From positions 37,610,435 through 37,674,434 of the forward strand of contig NC_080541.1 of the NCBI RefSeq assembly GCF_028640845.1: 64,000 bases of DNA, given 5' to 3'. Shown here piece by piece: positions 49,021 to 58,890 of the stretch. This stretch comes from Ahaetulla prasina. Its lineage: Eukaryota; Chordata; Lepidosauria; Squamata; Colubridae. The notes beneath the pieces are model-generated. The model did not search any database. It was not told the DNA's origin and saw nothing but the letters and a program-made list of their open reading frames with translations. Both the position numbers and the translations under genes were made by a program. How positions within the stretch are numbered: the stretch's first letter is position 1; each line of letters starts with the position of its first letter.

Positions 49021-50041
49021 AGGCGTACCGTGCCGACTGGAAGTAGACACAGGATCAGCTATCACAATCATGTCCTGGGACACTTTTGTGAAAGCCTTGC
49101 CGCACATCGCAAAGCGCAAGCTACAGAAACAACGGCTCCCGGTGCAGGATTACCAGGGCAACCGCATCCCTGTTCGAGGGACAACGACCGTCGAGGTCAA
49201 GTACGGGACATACGAAAAGACCCTGCCCATCACGTTAGTCGAGGGAACCTTGCCAAGCTTGCTGGGGCTAGACTGGTTCCGGGCGTTGGGAATGGGGGTG
49301 ACTGGCGTCCACCGGAGCGGATGCAACCTGCAAAACGCCCTAATGGAGGAATTCGCAGACGTATTCGAGGACCGTTTAGGCAAGTACAAGGGGACCCCTA
49401 TCTCCTTCAATTTAGACCCCCAAATAGCTCCCATTAGGTTAAAGGCAAGGAGGGTTCCTTTTGCACTCAAACCTAAAATCGACAAAGAGTTAGATAAATT
49501 AGTCAGCCAGGGGATACTAGTGCCAGTTGACCATGCCAAATGGGAGACGCCAATCGTCACCCCTATAAAACCAGACGGGTCCATAAGAATTTGCGCTGAT
49601 TACAAGGCTACCTTGAACAAAGCATTGCAAAAGAGCGCCTACCCAGTTCCAGTAGTGCAACACTTATTGCACTCACTAGGGCACGGACAAGTTTTCGCCA
49701 AATTAGACTTGGCACAAGCGTACCAACAGCTACCCGTAGATGCTAGCACAGCTGAAGCCCAGACCATTGTAACGCACCGGGGTGCCTTTAAGTGCACCCG
49801 GTTACAGTTCGGGGTGAGTGTGGCCCCGGGGCTATTCCAAAATTTGATGGAGCGGCTCCTACAAGGGTTACCGGGAGTCGTACCCTATTTCGATGATGTG
49901 TTGGTATCAGGGGAAGATTTAAGAGAACTGGGGAAGCGATTAAGGAAAGTTTTGGCCATTTTTAGGTCGGCAGGATTAAAAGTCAAAGCAAGCAAGTGTC
50001 AGATAGGGGTCGAATCTGTTGAATTTTGGGCTATAGAATAG
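48953..50041 (+). CDS. pol: Gypsy pol, protease and reverse transcriptase part
   Basis: A 362-codon frame overlapping the gag end. Residues 10-110 are an aspartic protease: VDTGSA active site near residues 26-31 and the LLGLDWF flap-end motif. From about 140 the RT begins: KARRVPFALKPKIDKEL, IRICADYKATLN, FAKLDLAQAYQQLP (first catalytic Asp) and YFDDVLVSG, the Gypsy-type YxDD box. The start codon is only nominal, as the protein is expected to be made by frameshift from gag. The frame stops prematurely at TAG (50039-50041) soon after VESVEF, where a base is lost from a T-run. Integrity up to the palm is complete. Confidence 0.92.
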   Translation: MTVTIDHAATRIEEKIFTNPTIEGVPCRLEVDTGSAITIMSWDTFVKALPHIAKRKLQKQRLPVQDYQGNRIPVRGTTTVEVKYGTYEKTLPITLVEGTLPSLLGLDWFRALGMGVTGVHRSGCNLQNALMEEFADVFEDRLGKYKGTPISFNLDPQIAPIRLKARRVPFALKPKIDKELDKLVSQGILVPVDHAKWETPIVTPIKPDGSIRICADYKATLNKALQKSAYPVPVVQHLLHSLGHGQVFAKLDLAQAYQQLPVDASTAEAQTIVTHRGAFKCTRLQFGVSVAPGLFQNLMERLLQGLPGVVPYFDDVLVSGEDLRELGKRLRKVLAIFRSAGLKVKASKCQIGVESVEFWAIE

Positions 50042-50461
50042 ACAAAAAGGATTCACCCCACTGAGAGCAAAGTCAAGGCGATAAAGAGCCCCAGCACCCA
50101 AAAACAAGACAGAACTCCAGGCTTTCCTGGGTCTGGTAATTTTACGCCGTGTTTTTAAAAGACAAGGCAACCGTTGCTGAACCGCTGCATAAATTGCTTG
50201 GAAAAAACACTGCTTGGTCGTGGGGGAAGTCAGAGAATAGGGCATTTGAGGCAGTAAAAAGTTTGCTATCAAGCGATAGCCTGTTAATACAATACAACAA
50301 CAGACTGCCGTTAGTATTGGTTTGTGATCGTCCCCTATGGAGTAGGAGCGGTACTTAGCCACAGACTCCCAAACGGCACTGAAGCCCCTATAGCGTTCTA
50401 TTCACGAACAATGTCCCGGCTGAGAGGAATTACAGCCAGCTAGATAGGGAGGCTCGCAATA
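50042..50461 (+). pseudogene. pol: Gypsy pol, RT thumb and RNase H segment with clustered small losses
   Basis: The region continues the protein in several frames. An open stretch 50149-50358 gives KDKATVAEPLHKLLGK and AFEAVKSLLSS, the RT-RNase H link. Frame changes occur near 50030-50060, 50085-50095, 50130-50145, 50325-50335, 50412-50418 and 50450-50455. Each can be explained by the loss of one or two bases, mostly in short homopolymers. Similarity to RNase H is otherwise uninterrupted, so these look like recent mutations or base-calling losses. Confidence 0.8.
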
Positions 50462-52141
50462 GTGTCAGGGGTGAAAAAATTTCACGAATACGTTTTTGGG
50501 AGAGACTTTGAAATTATCACTGACCACAGACCGCTATTGGGATTACTGGCTGGCGACCGCCCAACGCCAGTGGCACTATCGCCCCGGCTGACCAGATGGA
50601 CTATTTTTCTGGCCGCCTACTCTTACAAACTGCAGCATCGACCTGGAAAAGAGCTGGGGCATGCGGACGCATTGAGCAGATGCCCATTGCCCGGGGAAAT
50701 CGAGGACCCTACTCCGGGCGCCCCCGTTCTACTAATTGACTCTTGGGACTCTGGCCCAGTCACATCGCAGGAAGTGGCTCGGGCCTCCTACCGGGACGTT
50801 GTTTTAAGAACTGTAATCGGTTGGGTTCAAAGGGGATGGCCCGCTGTGCCGGGCGACCGTTTTAGAGAGTTTGTAAAGAAACGAGGGGAATTGTCTGTGC
50901 AAGGGGGGTGCCTGCTCTGGGGGGATAGGGTGGTAGTTCCAGAGAAGCTGAGAAAAAAAGTCCTGGAACTACTGCATGAGGGTCACCCAGGAATTGTAAG
51001 GATGAAGGGGCTAGCCAGGAGCTATGTTTGGTGGCCCCTCATGGACAGGGAAATCGGTGACAAGGTTGGCCGATGCCAGGTATGTCAGGAATCCAGACCA
51101 CTACCACCTACGGCCCCAGTGTTGGAGTGGGAGAAACCCCAAGGCCCTTGGTCCCGCATACACATTGATTTTGCCGGCCCCTTCCACGGCCAAACATTTC
51201 TAATTGTGGTGGATGCATTCTCCAAATGGCTGGAGATTATCTTAATGAAATCCACAACCGCGGGAGCTGTCATTGCAGCACTAAAACACCTTTTCGCCAC
51301 GCACGGGCTACCGGACACCCTCGTGTCCGATAACGGCCCACAGTTCACCGCAGCATTATTTGAAGGGTACCTGGCTGAAGAGGGCATCCGACATGCCCTC
51401 TCAGCGCCGTTCCACCCTGCGTCGAACGGCCTTGCTGAACGTTTTGTTCGAGTGCGAAGAAGCGCTATCACGAAGCGGCCCCGGCGATTGGCAGGCACAG
51501 ATCGACGCATTCTAACCGCCCAACACAGGACCCCTGTGTGGCCACCGCCGCAGCCCAGCCGAGCTATTAATGGACGGAAGCTACGGTGCCCGCTAGACCG
51601 GCTACACCCGAACTACGTGCAGGACGGGTTCAAAACAAAACCAGATAGAATCCGGGAATTAAACATAGGAGACTCAGTGTGGGCACATAATTACAGCGAC
51701 GGCCCAAGCTGGAAGAGGGGGATAGTCATAGACAAAACGGGCCCCAAATCTTACCTAGTGGAAATAGACGATGGCAGAGTTTGGAGGCGCCACATAGATC
51801 AATTAAGAAACAGATTGAGCGATAAGGCAGAATTAGGCGAGACCAGCCCTGACTATGATTTAATTAACCCCACAGCTGACTGGAGCCGAGAACAAACAGA
51901 AAGCGTAGAACCAAACAGAGACTTATCTGAGTCAGGCGAGGTCCAGCGACACCCTCAGGTCCCTCTAGAGGACAGCAGGTCCGAGCCGGCGAATAATCCA
52001 GGGCCGGATGGCCGGGAGGAGGAGCTCAGAGGAACGAAAAGCCCCTCCGGCAAGCTCGACTCAACTCCAGAAAGTGAACTGCGCAGGTCCGGGAGAGTCA
52101 GGAGACGCCCCACGTACCTGCGGGACTACGTAGAGAAGTAA
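50462..52141 (+). CDS. pol: Gypsy pol, RNase H end and integrase
   Basis: A 559-codon frame. It begins within RNase H (ITDHRPLLGLL; HADALSR near residue 67). The integrase zinc domain shows LLHEGHPGIVRMKGLARSYV with the His pair and the following CQVCQ Cys pair. The core has the three acidic motifs: IDFAGPF and the following VVDAFSKW, LVSDNGPQF and SNGLAERFV. From about 51445 to 51600 the reading is disturbed (RRSAITKRPRRLAG) by several small losses that shift the frame and later restore it. The C-terminal module DSVWAHNYSDGPSWKRG then VEIDDGRVWRRHIDQLR is intact and has no chromodomain. The tail is Pro/Glu-rich. The integrase core is therefore damaged just after the catalytic Glu. Confidence 0.92.
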   Translation: MSGVKKFHEYVFGRDFEIITDHRPLLGLLAGDRPTPVALSPRLTRWTIFLAAYSYKLQHRPGKELGHADALSRCPLPGEIEDPTPGAPVLLIDSWDSGPVTSQEVARASYRDVVLRTVIGWVQRGWPAVPGDRFREFVKKRGELSVQGGCLLWGDRVVVPEKLRKKVLELLHEGHPGIVRMKGLARSYVWWPLMDREIGDKVGRCQVCQESRPLPPTAPVLEWEKPQGPWSRIHIDFAGPFHGQTFLIVVDAFSKWLEIILMKSTTAGAVIAALKHLFATHGLPDTLVSDNGPQFTAALFEGYLAEEGIRHALSAPFHPASNGLAERFVRVRRSAITKRPRRLAGTDRRILTAQHRTPVWPPPQPSRAINGRKLRCPLDRLHPNYVQDGFKTKPDRIRELNIGDSVWAHNYSDGPSWKRGIVIDKTGPKSYLVEIDDGRVWRRHIDQLRNRLSDKAELGETSPDYDLINPTADWSREQTESVEPNRDLSESGEVQRHPQVPLEDSRSEPANNPGPDGREEELRGTKSPSGKLDSTPESELRRSGRVRRRPTYLRDYVEK

Positions 52142-52168
52142 TATGCAAATATTGGCAAAGTGCCTTCT

Positions 52169-52181
52169 GGGAGGGGAGGAG
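52169..52181 (+). other. Polypurine tract
   Basis: GGGAGGGGAGGAG directly precedes the 3' LTR, the expected plus-strand primer. Confidence 0.9.
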
Positions 52182-52369
52182 TGTAATGTATTACTGTAAG
52201 TTTTGGCGGGAGTTTTAGGCGGGAAGTATCTCGCTTCTGATTGGATACAGCCTCTGGCTGAAGTGTATATAAGGAGAGGTTTTTCTCCAGAGTTTTGCTG
52301 GGTCACACTATATTAAAGAGCTGTTGTCACTAACCTGGTCTCCTGCCTCGTCAATACCCAAACCTAACA
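52182..52369 (+). repeat. Gypsy 3' LTR
   Basis: Same 188-bp sequence as 47758-47945, followed by the CTCAT duplication. Confidence 0.95.
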
Positions 52370-52642
52370 CTCATAGTCCTCAGTGAGGTGCTTCTGCTGA
52401 ACCTCCTTCTCGGTCAGACTCAGTTTGAACTGAGCTGTTTTGCCGACTCTTTCTCATGGTGGCTATTTAGCTCCAGCAACTGTTTCCTGTTGGGGCCCTA
52501 AAGAGCCCAGTGGGCAGGCGAGGAGTAGCGAATAGAGGCTGACATGGCACCCCTCAACTTGAGTGACATTGAGTTGGCCACACCCACCCAGTCACATGAC
52601 CACCTTGCCATGCCCACTCAGCAAGTCATTAGGCAGATCATA

Positions 52643-53588
52643 TTAGTGGTCCACAGGATTTAAAACTATGAATTTAGTGGTCCCTGAGGTCTGAAAAGAA
52701 AAGAGTGGATCAGCTGACTCCTGGGGAGCAGGCGCTTCTGGCCCTTCAGTGAGTGACCCTAGGCGGGCCACATTGGTCGCCCTGAAAAGAAGGGATTTGA
52801 AAATACTAGGGGGAAATAGCCCAGTAAATGCAGGCTGTTCAGGCATGAGACCCTCATCGTCTGACAGGTCTAACTCTGATTGCTCTACTTCTTCGGAAAG
52901 TGATGGTTGACTCTCATGAGAAGGAGCACGGGAACCAGGGTTTCGAAAAGGAAAAAATGCCTCCTGACAAGGATGTATGCAATTGGTAGAAAAGGCAGAG
53001 ATCTCAGAATATGCCCATCTGGGCTGTTGTAAGCCATCAGAAATGCCATTTTTAATGGTTTCTGCAATAATTTCCTGTATGTTATCAGGCAAGCAAAAGT
53101 CCTTGCTTATCTCTGGATGCAAGCCTGCAACCATCAGAGTGAAGATGGCTGAAAAAGCTGCTTTGGTATCCTTACTGGCACTTTCAAGATCTTTTGCTGA
53201 GGTGTGCCAGTCTGATGTAGATCCCGATAGCTCTGCATTGGAAATAGGCAGAGGGAAGCTCTGAATGGAAAGTTGGTCTGGTGCTCTGGTTACAGCTCTA
53301 CCGCTCTCTGTCAGAAGCACTGGACTTGCTTTGCCTATCTGAGGCAGCTTTTTTCTTTACTGGCCCTGTCACAAATCTTTGGAGGGTCTGATCTCTGCAC
53401 CTGTCATCCCTTTGAGATGTTTTGGAGGCCTTGATGTGCTTGGCAGCCTTGGAAATGTGAGCAAGGGCTCCTTCAGTTGTGGCTCCAGCCCTAGATTTTT
53501 CAGGGACGCTGCAAACTGCCGCTTTGTCTGCCAAATTGGCTGCCATGCTTTTCCTGCCCTTTCTTGTTTTAAAAAATGCTTTGAGCAT
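52643..53588 (-). CDS. DIRS-like ORF1 (gag-type), frameshifted, tentative
   Basis: Two overlapping minus-strand frames, 53588-53298 (96 codons) and 53320-52643 (225 codons), would make one protein after a frame change near 53310. The N-terminal part is Lys/Arg/Ser-rich with KKAASDRQSKSSASDRER. The middle has an amphipathic helical region (DIQEIIAETIKNGISDGLQQ), then an acidic patch EEVEQSELDLSDDEG, and then TGLFPPSIFKSLLFRATNVA. The acidic patch followed by a LF--S-F--LL helix recalls the gag-like ORF1 of vertebrate DIRS retroelements. I cannot verify that without a search; the alternative is a host-gene copy or another repeat ORF. No RT, methyltransferase-like or tyrosine recombinase frame is found nearby. 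Confidence 0.42.
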
Positions 53589-53589
53589 C

Positions 53590-54550
53590 TGGACTGTGGC
53601 TGTTGTCTAAAGACTCCTGGCTCATTAAGAACGCGCTTAGCTCTCTAGGAGCTCTAAGTTCCTCAAATGACAGCTCCAAAGGAAAATGGCCCAATTCCTC
53701 TATGCCACTTCTAAGTCAAATTTGGGACCATGAAGCTCCTGTCAGTAGTGGGGAGGCAGTCTGTGGAGCACAAGACTCCTGTCAGCAGTGGTGCGGCAGT
53801 CTAATGAGCATGAGGCTCCAGACAAGGAAACGGCAAACTATTTCTTAAATTCCATCCAGCCGCCGATTCCTAATATGGGGGAAGTGCAGGGCGAGCCAGA
53901 GATGCAGGCTGGCAAATTGGGAGCGCGTAGCTCCACCAGTAAAAGTATTTAAAGCATCAGGCAGGGTGGCAACTGTTCTGATCTTAGAAATGGCCGCCTG
54001 ACTCACCCAATCCAGGAGCACGAGGCTCCACCAAACTCGCTTCCCTTTTGACAACTGGGGGTGTGGAGCTCCTCTGCCTGGCTATCTCCACTGTACATGG
54101 GAGTGCTAGACTCCACAGCCCATCCAAGTGCCTGAAGCTCAATGGACAGCAGACCAGCTAAATGATAGGAGACTGTCACCAGCGTGACAGCAGAGAAGCC
54201 CTTCCAACAGCTGGAGCTGAAGCCCTCACCGTTGGGAAATTTCCAGCGACTCTACCTCGAATGGGAATCTGCTGTTTAAACTCATGATGATATGCAGACT
54301 GGAAGAAATTGTCAAGAAACACCTATTCAGTAGTGAAGAAGCATCCAGGAAAAGTTCTAGTCAGAAGGAAACCTTTGACACGTCTGTCCAGGATGAAGGA
54401 CTAGGTCAAAAGCTGGGAGCCCCTAGCAACAAAGCGTGACATTACAACTTTGACAGACTCAGTCCAATCAACTGATAAGACCAGGACAACCCATTCCTTG
54501 ATGCTATCTCCACCACTATGGAGAAAGACGAAATCACTTGAAAGGGAAAA
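53590..54550. repeat. Repeat region with scattered GGAGC...CTCC palindromes
   Basis: Six imperfect palindromes of the form GAGC-NNNAG-CTCC at 53724-53739, 53764-53779, 53805-53819, 53919-53934, 54015-54029 and 54099-54114, plus GGAGCTCC at 54065-54072. Not coding as far as I can see. It may be the 5' region of the preceding element. Confidence 0.6.
53729..53819. repeat. 40-bp tandem repeat, 2.3 copies
   Basis: CATGAAGCTCCTGTCAGTAG... and CACAAGACTCCTGTCAGCAG... are two 40-bp units with few differences, followed by a partial third. Two of the palindromes above are part of this unit. Confidence 0.88.
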
Positions 54551-54671
54551 CAATTCTACAAGCTAAAATAATTTTATTCAAGTTGAAATTATTTTCAGTT
54601 GACTACCAAGTTCTGCCAGAAAAATACATAGATATGCCTGCAGAAAGCTCTCTCTTAAAAAAGAAGAAATA

Positions 54672-54708
54672 AATCATAGGATTCCATGATTTATGGAATC
54701 CTATGATT
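54672..54708. repeat. Perfect hairpin, 16-bp arms with 5-nt loop
   Basis: ATCATAGGATTCCAT and ATGGAATCCTATGAT are exact inverted copies separated by GATTT, with one more A-T pair at the base. No T-run follows that would support a terminator, and it lies in non-coding DNA. Confidence 0.93.
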
Positions 54709-54954
54709 CCATAAAGCATTAGAAAAGTAAACAAAAAGCAATCCAAAATGATCAAGGACAAATTAATAAGACACACAAATGCCATCTGAGGGTAGTATAA
54801 TATAATGTAATATAATATACACCATACTGAATAAAGTGGAAACAAAAAAAATCTATCTTACCCTCAATCATTACACCCAAAATATAGGCCACCTCAGCCT
54901 AATACTGGACTGTGACTTTGAAAACCAATTTGTTGAATATATTCCAAATGTAAA

Positions 54955-55195
54955 AACTCAGAATAGGAAATTAATCAAGCAGAGAACCAACGTAGATCTA
55001 AGGAAAAATTTCCTGAGAGTTAGAACAATTAACCAGTGGAACAGCTTGCCTACAGAAGTTGTGGGTGCTCCATTGCAGGAGGTTTTTAAGAGAAGATTGG
55101 ACAACCATTTGCCTGAAATGTTATAGGCTTTCCTGCTTGAGCAGGGGTTTGGACTAGAAGACCTTCAAGATCCCTTCCAACTCTTGTCATTCTGA
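54955..55195 (+). mobile_element. CR1-type LINE, 3' end
   Basis: Encodes RKLIKQRTNVDLRKNFLRVR then WNSLPTEVVGAPLQEVFKRR, closely like the C-terminus of the copy at 1-1458, and ends GATCCCTTCCAACTC. Only about 60 residues remain, in one frame. Confidence 0.85.
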
Positions 55196-55558
55196 AATAA
55201 TTGTTTGGTAATTATTGAATCTGTGGAAGAATACAATTAAAAATGGACTATCTTGTTTAACTGTATTTATTGGATTCATAAAGTATCAGAGAATATTTGG
55301 CTTTGATAAAAAAAATCCAGCAATGCTAATAGTGTTGCCAAAATTGAAAACTGATTTGAGAATATGAATTTCTGCAGCTTCTAAAACTTTAACCGTATTA
55401 TCTCCCACAGTGATTCTCTGTCTATAAATTAAATTTTGCAAAATTCTGCTCACATTCCAATGTTGTCTAGGCAAACCACACATTGACTCTTACTTCTTTC
55501 TACTTCTACCTTTTACTTTTGGTTAAGCTCTCACTGAATGTTGTGAATGATACCAATA
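55196..55558. other. Unannotated non-coding DNA
   Basis: Nothing recognised. Confidence 0.5.
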
Positions 55559-55694
55559 TATACTGGTCAAAAAAATAAAGGGAACAGCTAAACAACACAA
55601 TGTACTGTATTTAATAAGACTGAATATTTCATTCCTTCAGATCTAGGATGTCTTACAGTATTTTTGTGTTCCATTTATTTTTTTGAGCAGTGTA
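55559..55694. mobile_element. Tc1/mariner-derived MITE
   Basis: TACTGGTCAAAAAAATAAAG at the left and TTTATTTTTTTGAGCAGTG at the right are inverted. The flanking TA and a TATATA run fit the superfamily's TA target. The centre is deleted; the termini match a Tc1-like family I recall from lower vertebrates. Confidence 0.85.
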
Positions 55695-56502
55695 TATATA
55701 TATATCAGAGCTGTTTTTTTAATGTGTATACTTTCATACATATGGTTTGTTATTCAAGTATTTTATGGTTGCAATCTCACATACAAAGTTATGTCTCATT
55801 TGGTATAAATCTATTTGTGTTGGGAATGACAATTACCAAGAGGTTATTGTAAAAAAAAAACATGCATAGAGCACCATTTAAATGATTTTGCTAGCATTAT
55901 GAACAGAAATAGAACTTTACAAAGTCTTTTTTCCTGAATTGTAGCCAACAAAGCACATAATTACTAAGCTAAGCTGACAGGTGCTTGGCCATCATTACTC
56001 AAAATATAGATGCTTCGTTGGTTTAATTAGTGGCAATATGATATATTGTTTTACTTCTGCTTTTAAATAATTTGCTACATTTTATTTTGTCTTTTCACTG
56101 GATTTCATGTAATAGACTGCTGTTCCAAAGTCACTATCAGTTATGATATATTATTACTGTCAGAGCAGATGTTTTTAGATTCAATTCTTGTATTTCCAGT
56201 TAAAAGAAAAAGGAAGAAGCAGCAAACTGTTACTAATAGTGCTATATAAGATAGCACTAGATGGACAAATATCATCATAGTAATATATTACTACTACCAG
56301 ACCTCCCATGATCTGTTGTGTCATTGTTTAAGAGATATTTGCTTACCTAAACTGAGAAATAGAATGACCAGGAGCAAAGAAGCAATATGAGTGGGAGCTA
56401 CTTCCAACATATCCAATATTGGTTTGACTGGAGCTGATGACCCTCTGGAACCCATTGGCGGGACTGGTCTATCTGACTTCTTTAGGCATAAAATAGCCTA
56501 AA
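55695..56502. other. Unannotated non-coding DNA
   Basis: Nothing supported. Confidence 0.5.
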
Positions 56503-56752
56503 TGAGCCGCGGTGGCACAGTGGTTAAGAGTGCAGGCTCAAGGCTGCAGTCTTTTTCTGCTTATCACCAACTGCCAGCAGTTTGGCAGATCAAATCTCAA
56601 CAGGCTCAAAGTTGACTCAGCTTTCCATCCTTTCAAGGTCAGTAAAATAAGGACCTAGATTGTTGGGGGCAATATGCTGACTCTGTAAACCGCTTAGAGA
56701 GAACTGTAAAGCATTATGAAGCGGTATATAAGTCTAAGTGTTATTGCTATTG
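56503..56752 (+). mobile_element. tRNA-derived SINE (Sauria-SINE-like), well preserved
   Basis: Head GAGCCGCGGTGGCACAGTGG, body GTTGACTCAGCTTTCCATCC and GGGGGCAATATGCTGACTCT, and tail AAGTCTAAGTGTTATTGCTA. The most complete of the three copies in the window. Confidence 0.87.
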
Positions 56753-58385
56753 TCTATCTGATCAACTTAAGGAGGGACCAGTCTGCTCAGCCTCCAGAGG
56801 ATCAGGGTAGGACCAGTCTACAAATTTGTGGCTGCATGCTAGCACAGCAGAAGCCACCAAATTTGCCAAATTTCAATCCCATGGAAGCCTTGAGTACTGG
56901 ATATTGTATGCATTCTTGTAAATATGCCTTACTTGTAATGACAACTGTAAGAACTTTTTAAGTAAGATTCATTTTTGTTTAATTTTATTGGCACCCTGGT
57001 TTTAAATTTTTTATCTTGAATACAACCAACAAATAAAAATTAATGAAAATAAAAATTTAGATGGGAGGGCTACTTGCTTAATGTAAAGATTATCTGAGTT
57101 ATTTGAGATTTATAATAATATCAAAACAGATAAACCAGCATTGCTAATAAACAAAGCACTACCTGTAAACTTAGTTTTTATTAAAACGACATGTACAGAA
57201 TCCGCTGAGCCTTTCAACTAATGACATTTTGGTAGAGATATATTTCCCTAACATTCTAAAATACCCTAGGGATTTCACAACCTTCTGTTTAAAAACAAAT
57301 CATTAAAAAAATAATGAAGTTGAAGTTTCATTAAAGCTTAGTTTTATCTCACTGAAAATACTTGAATAAACATAATATCTTAAACACAAGAGAAAAGAAT
57401 ATCATGAATAAATCAATTTAACAGAAAGGAAATGTAAGGTATGGAAATTAATTCAAAAAGGTCAATTATATTAAAAAAATAAACTAACTCAATCTGTATT
57501 TTAAATCATATTTTATTGTCCTTTCAGTTCAAAGCATTTGGCTTTTTTTATTTACGTGTTTGTTAAATATATATAGCTACCCATCTCACCAAACAAGTGA
57601 TACCTGATGGTGTACAATAAAGCTAAACCAATCAATATCTAAAAGTATTATGATTATAATTAAAAATATTAAAAACTATAAATGTCACCAGCAAAATTAA
57701 TCTGCTATTTTAATGCTGTTTATTTTACTAATAATTGAAAGTTATTATCAAAGAACTATTTAATTTAAAGAAACTAGATTTCATAGATTTCATAATACTT
57801 AGAGAAGATCCACTGGGACCCATAAGATAAATTATTATGTTTAAGATGATTCATTGTTTGGTTTAAAACTGAATATAGCTCTAACCTACATATACTTACA
57901 TCTGAAATTCATTTTCTTTTACATGGAGTCAACCTCCAAACTCTCACCTCCCTTGCTATTTTTCCCACAGTTTGGAAAATCAACTAATTAAGTCTCCTAA
58001 TTAAATTTTGGCGAGGGGGAACTGGGGTATGTATGTGAGGGAATTATTCAAATTTATCCTTTCTTTCTTTTTAGCATGTTACATTCATATTCTTCAATTA
58101 GATTTTTAAAATAACCCGTGTGTCTTCTTAAAAAACAAAACAAAAGCCGTAAATTATCTCCCATTCTGGGCAGAGTAGAGCATACTAGCTCAGTCTTGAA
58201 ATACTATATTTCCCTTTTATAATTTTTCAAGGATAGATACACATATTAATGGTGGTTTTTTCAATACATTAAGCCTTTGGTATTACAAAGCTAGTGCAAG
58301 TCCATGAGTTTTTACTTGTGAATAACACCCACTTGGAGGATTATGCTTAAAAAGTCTGGAGCAATGTTCGAATCAGATGTTTTTA
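56753..58385. other. Unannotated non-coding DNA
   Basis: About 1.6 kb AT-rich, no supported feature. Confidence 0.5.
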
Positions 58386-58389
58386 TATT

Positions 58390-58890
58390 TACTAGTTTAA
58401 CACTTTTATTGAGTTATCAAATATTGTAAAATACAAAATACAAAAGTAAATAAAAAAGGCGTGCAGGGAAAACGGGGGGAACAGAAGTGAGGAAAGATAA
58501 GAAAAAGAAGCATTGACTTCCAACTCTCTCTGTTACAATAAAATAAGGCATTAACATCAAATCACAACTTTTTATTTTTTCATAATAATAGTACAAGCCA
58601 TTTCTGTAAAGATCTATCAATCTACTCAGTAAAACCCAAAATCAAAGTTTCATTCCTTGATTGAAGCACCAAATTTAGAGGCGGTCTCCATGTGGAAATA
58701 AAAGTACTTATGTTCTTTTCTTTAATCAAAGTAGTCAATTTTGCCATTTCAGCCAACTCCATCAACTTCTGCAACCATTCATCCATAGTAGGAATCGAAA
58801 TGTCCTTCCATTTTTGTGCATACCATAGTCTTGCTGCTGTCAACATATATAATAACATAGTTCCAAATTTTTTCTCCAGTTCTTTTTCTA
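58390..58890 (-). mobile_element. L1-like LINE, ORF2 C-terminus and 3' UTR
   Basis: The frame 58858-58622 gives LLYMLTAARLWYAQKWKD, then IPTMDEWLQKLMELAEMAKL, the recognisable end of L1 ORF2, and stops in TE. The AT-rich 3' UTR continues to about 58390. The body of the element is absent (5' truncation). Confidence 0.82.

Larger units (their letters stand above)
47758..52369 (+). mobile_element. Ty3/Gypsy LTR retrotransposon, full length
   Basis: 4612 bp with two 188-bp LTRs that appear identical, TG...CA ends and CTCAT duplicated at 47753-47757 and 52370-52374. A tRNA-Ser-type primer site follows the left LTR, and a purine tract precedes the right one. The order is gag, protease, RT, RNase H, integrase, so it is Ty3/Gypsy and not Ty1/Copia. 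There is no env frame and no evident chromodomain after the integrase; a Mag-like lineage is a tentative reading. Several small losses interrupt pol. The identical LTRs point to a recent insertion. Confidence 0.96.
47516..52497 (-). pseudogene. Decayed terminal exon of a coiled-coil protein, split by the Gypsy element
   Basis: Coding-like sequence on the minus strand occupies 52497-52370 and continues at 47757-47516 (about 370 bp), with the Gypsy copy between. The right part begins after GGGCTCTTTAG, which looks like an intron 3' end, then gives RKQLLELNSHHEKESAKQLSS. After a one-base frame change near 52430 it gives LSLTEKEVQQKHLTEDYEHR. Across the insertion the frame continues with LSKQREELQEC, an in-frame TAG, RYRRLEAQQAMMISQFQ and FHWNKALRLF, and stops at TGA (47518-47516). 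Heptad-like, charged composition indicates a coiled coil. I cannot name the parent gene. The retained splice-acceptor-like sequence suggests genomic capture rather than a processed copy. The frame change and internal stop make it non-functional. Confidence 0.6.
47338..52697. mobile_element. hAT-like repeat carrying a captured exon, split by a Gypsy element
   Basis: The left end CAGCGGTCACCAACTGGTGG is a hAT-type terminus. On the far side of the Gypsy insertion the sequence has GGCCACACCCACCCAGTCAC and ends in TTTAGTGGTCCCTGAGGTC, the subterminal GTGGTCC motif in matching style; the last bases of the right end seem missing. Without the Gypsy element it is about 750 bp. The extent is inferred from composition and motif style, not from a target duplication. 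Confidence 0.5.
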
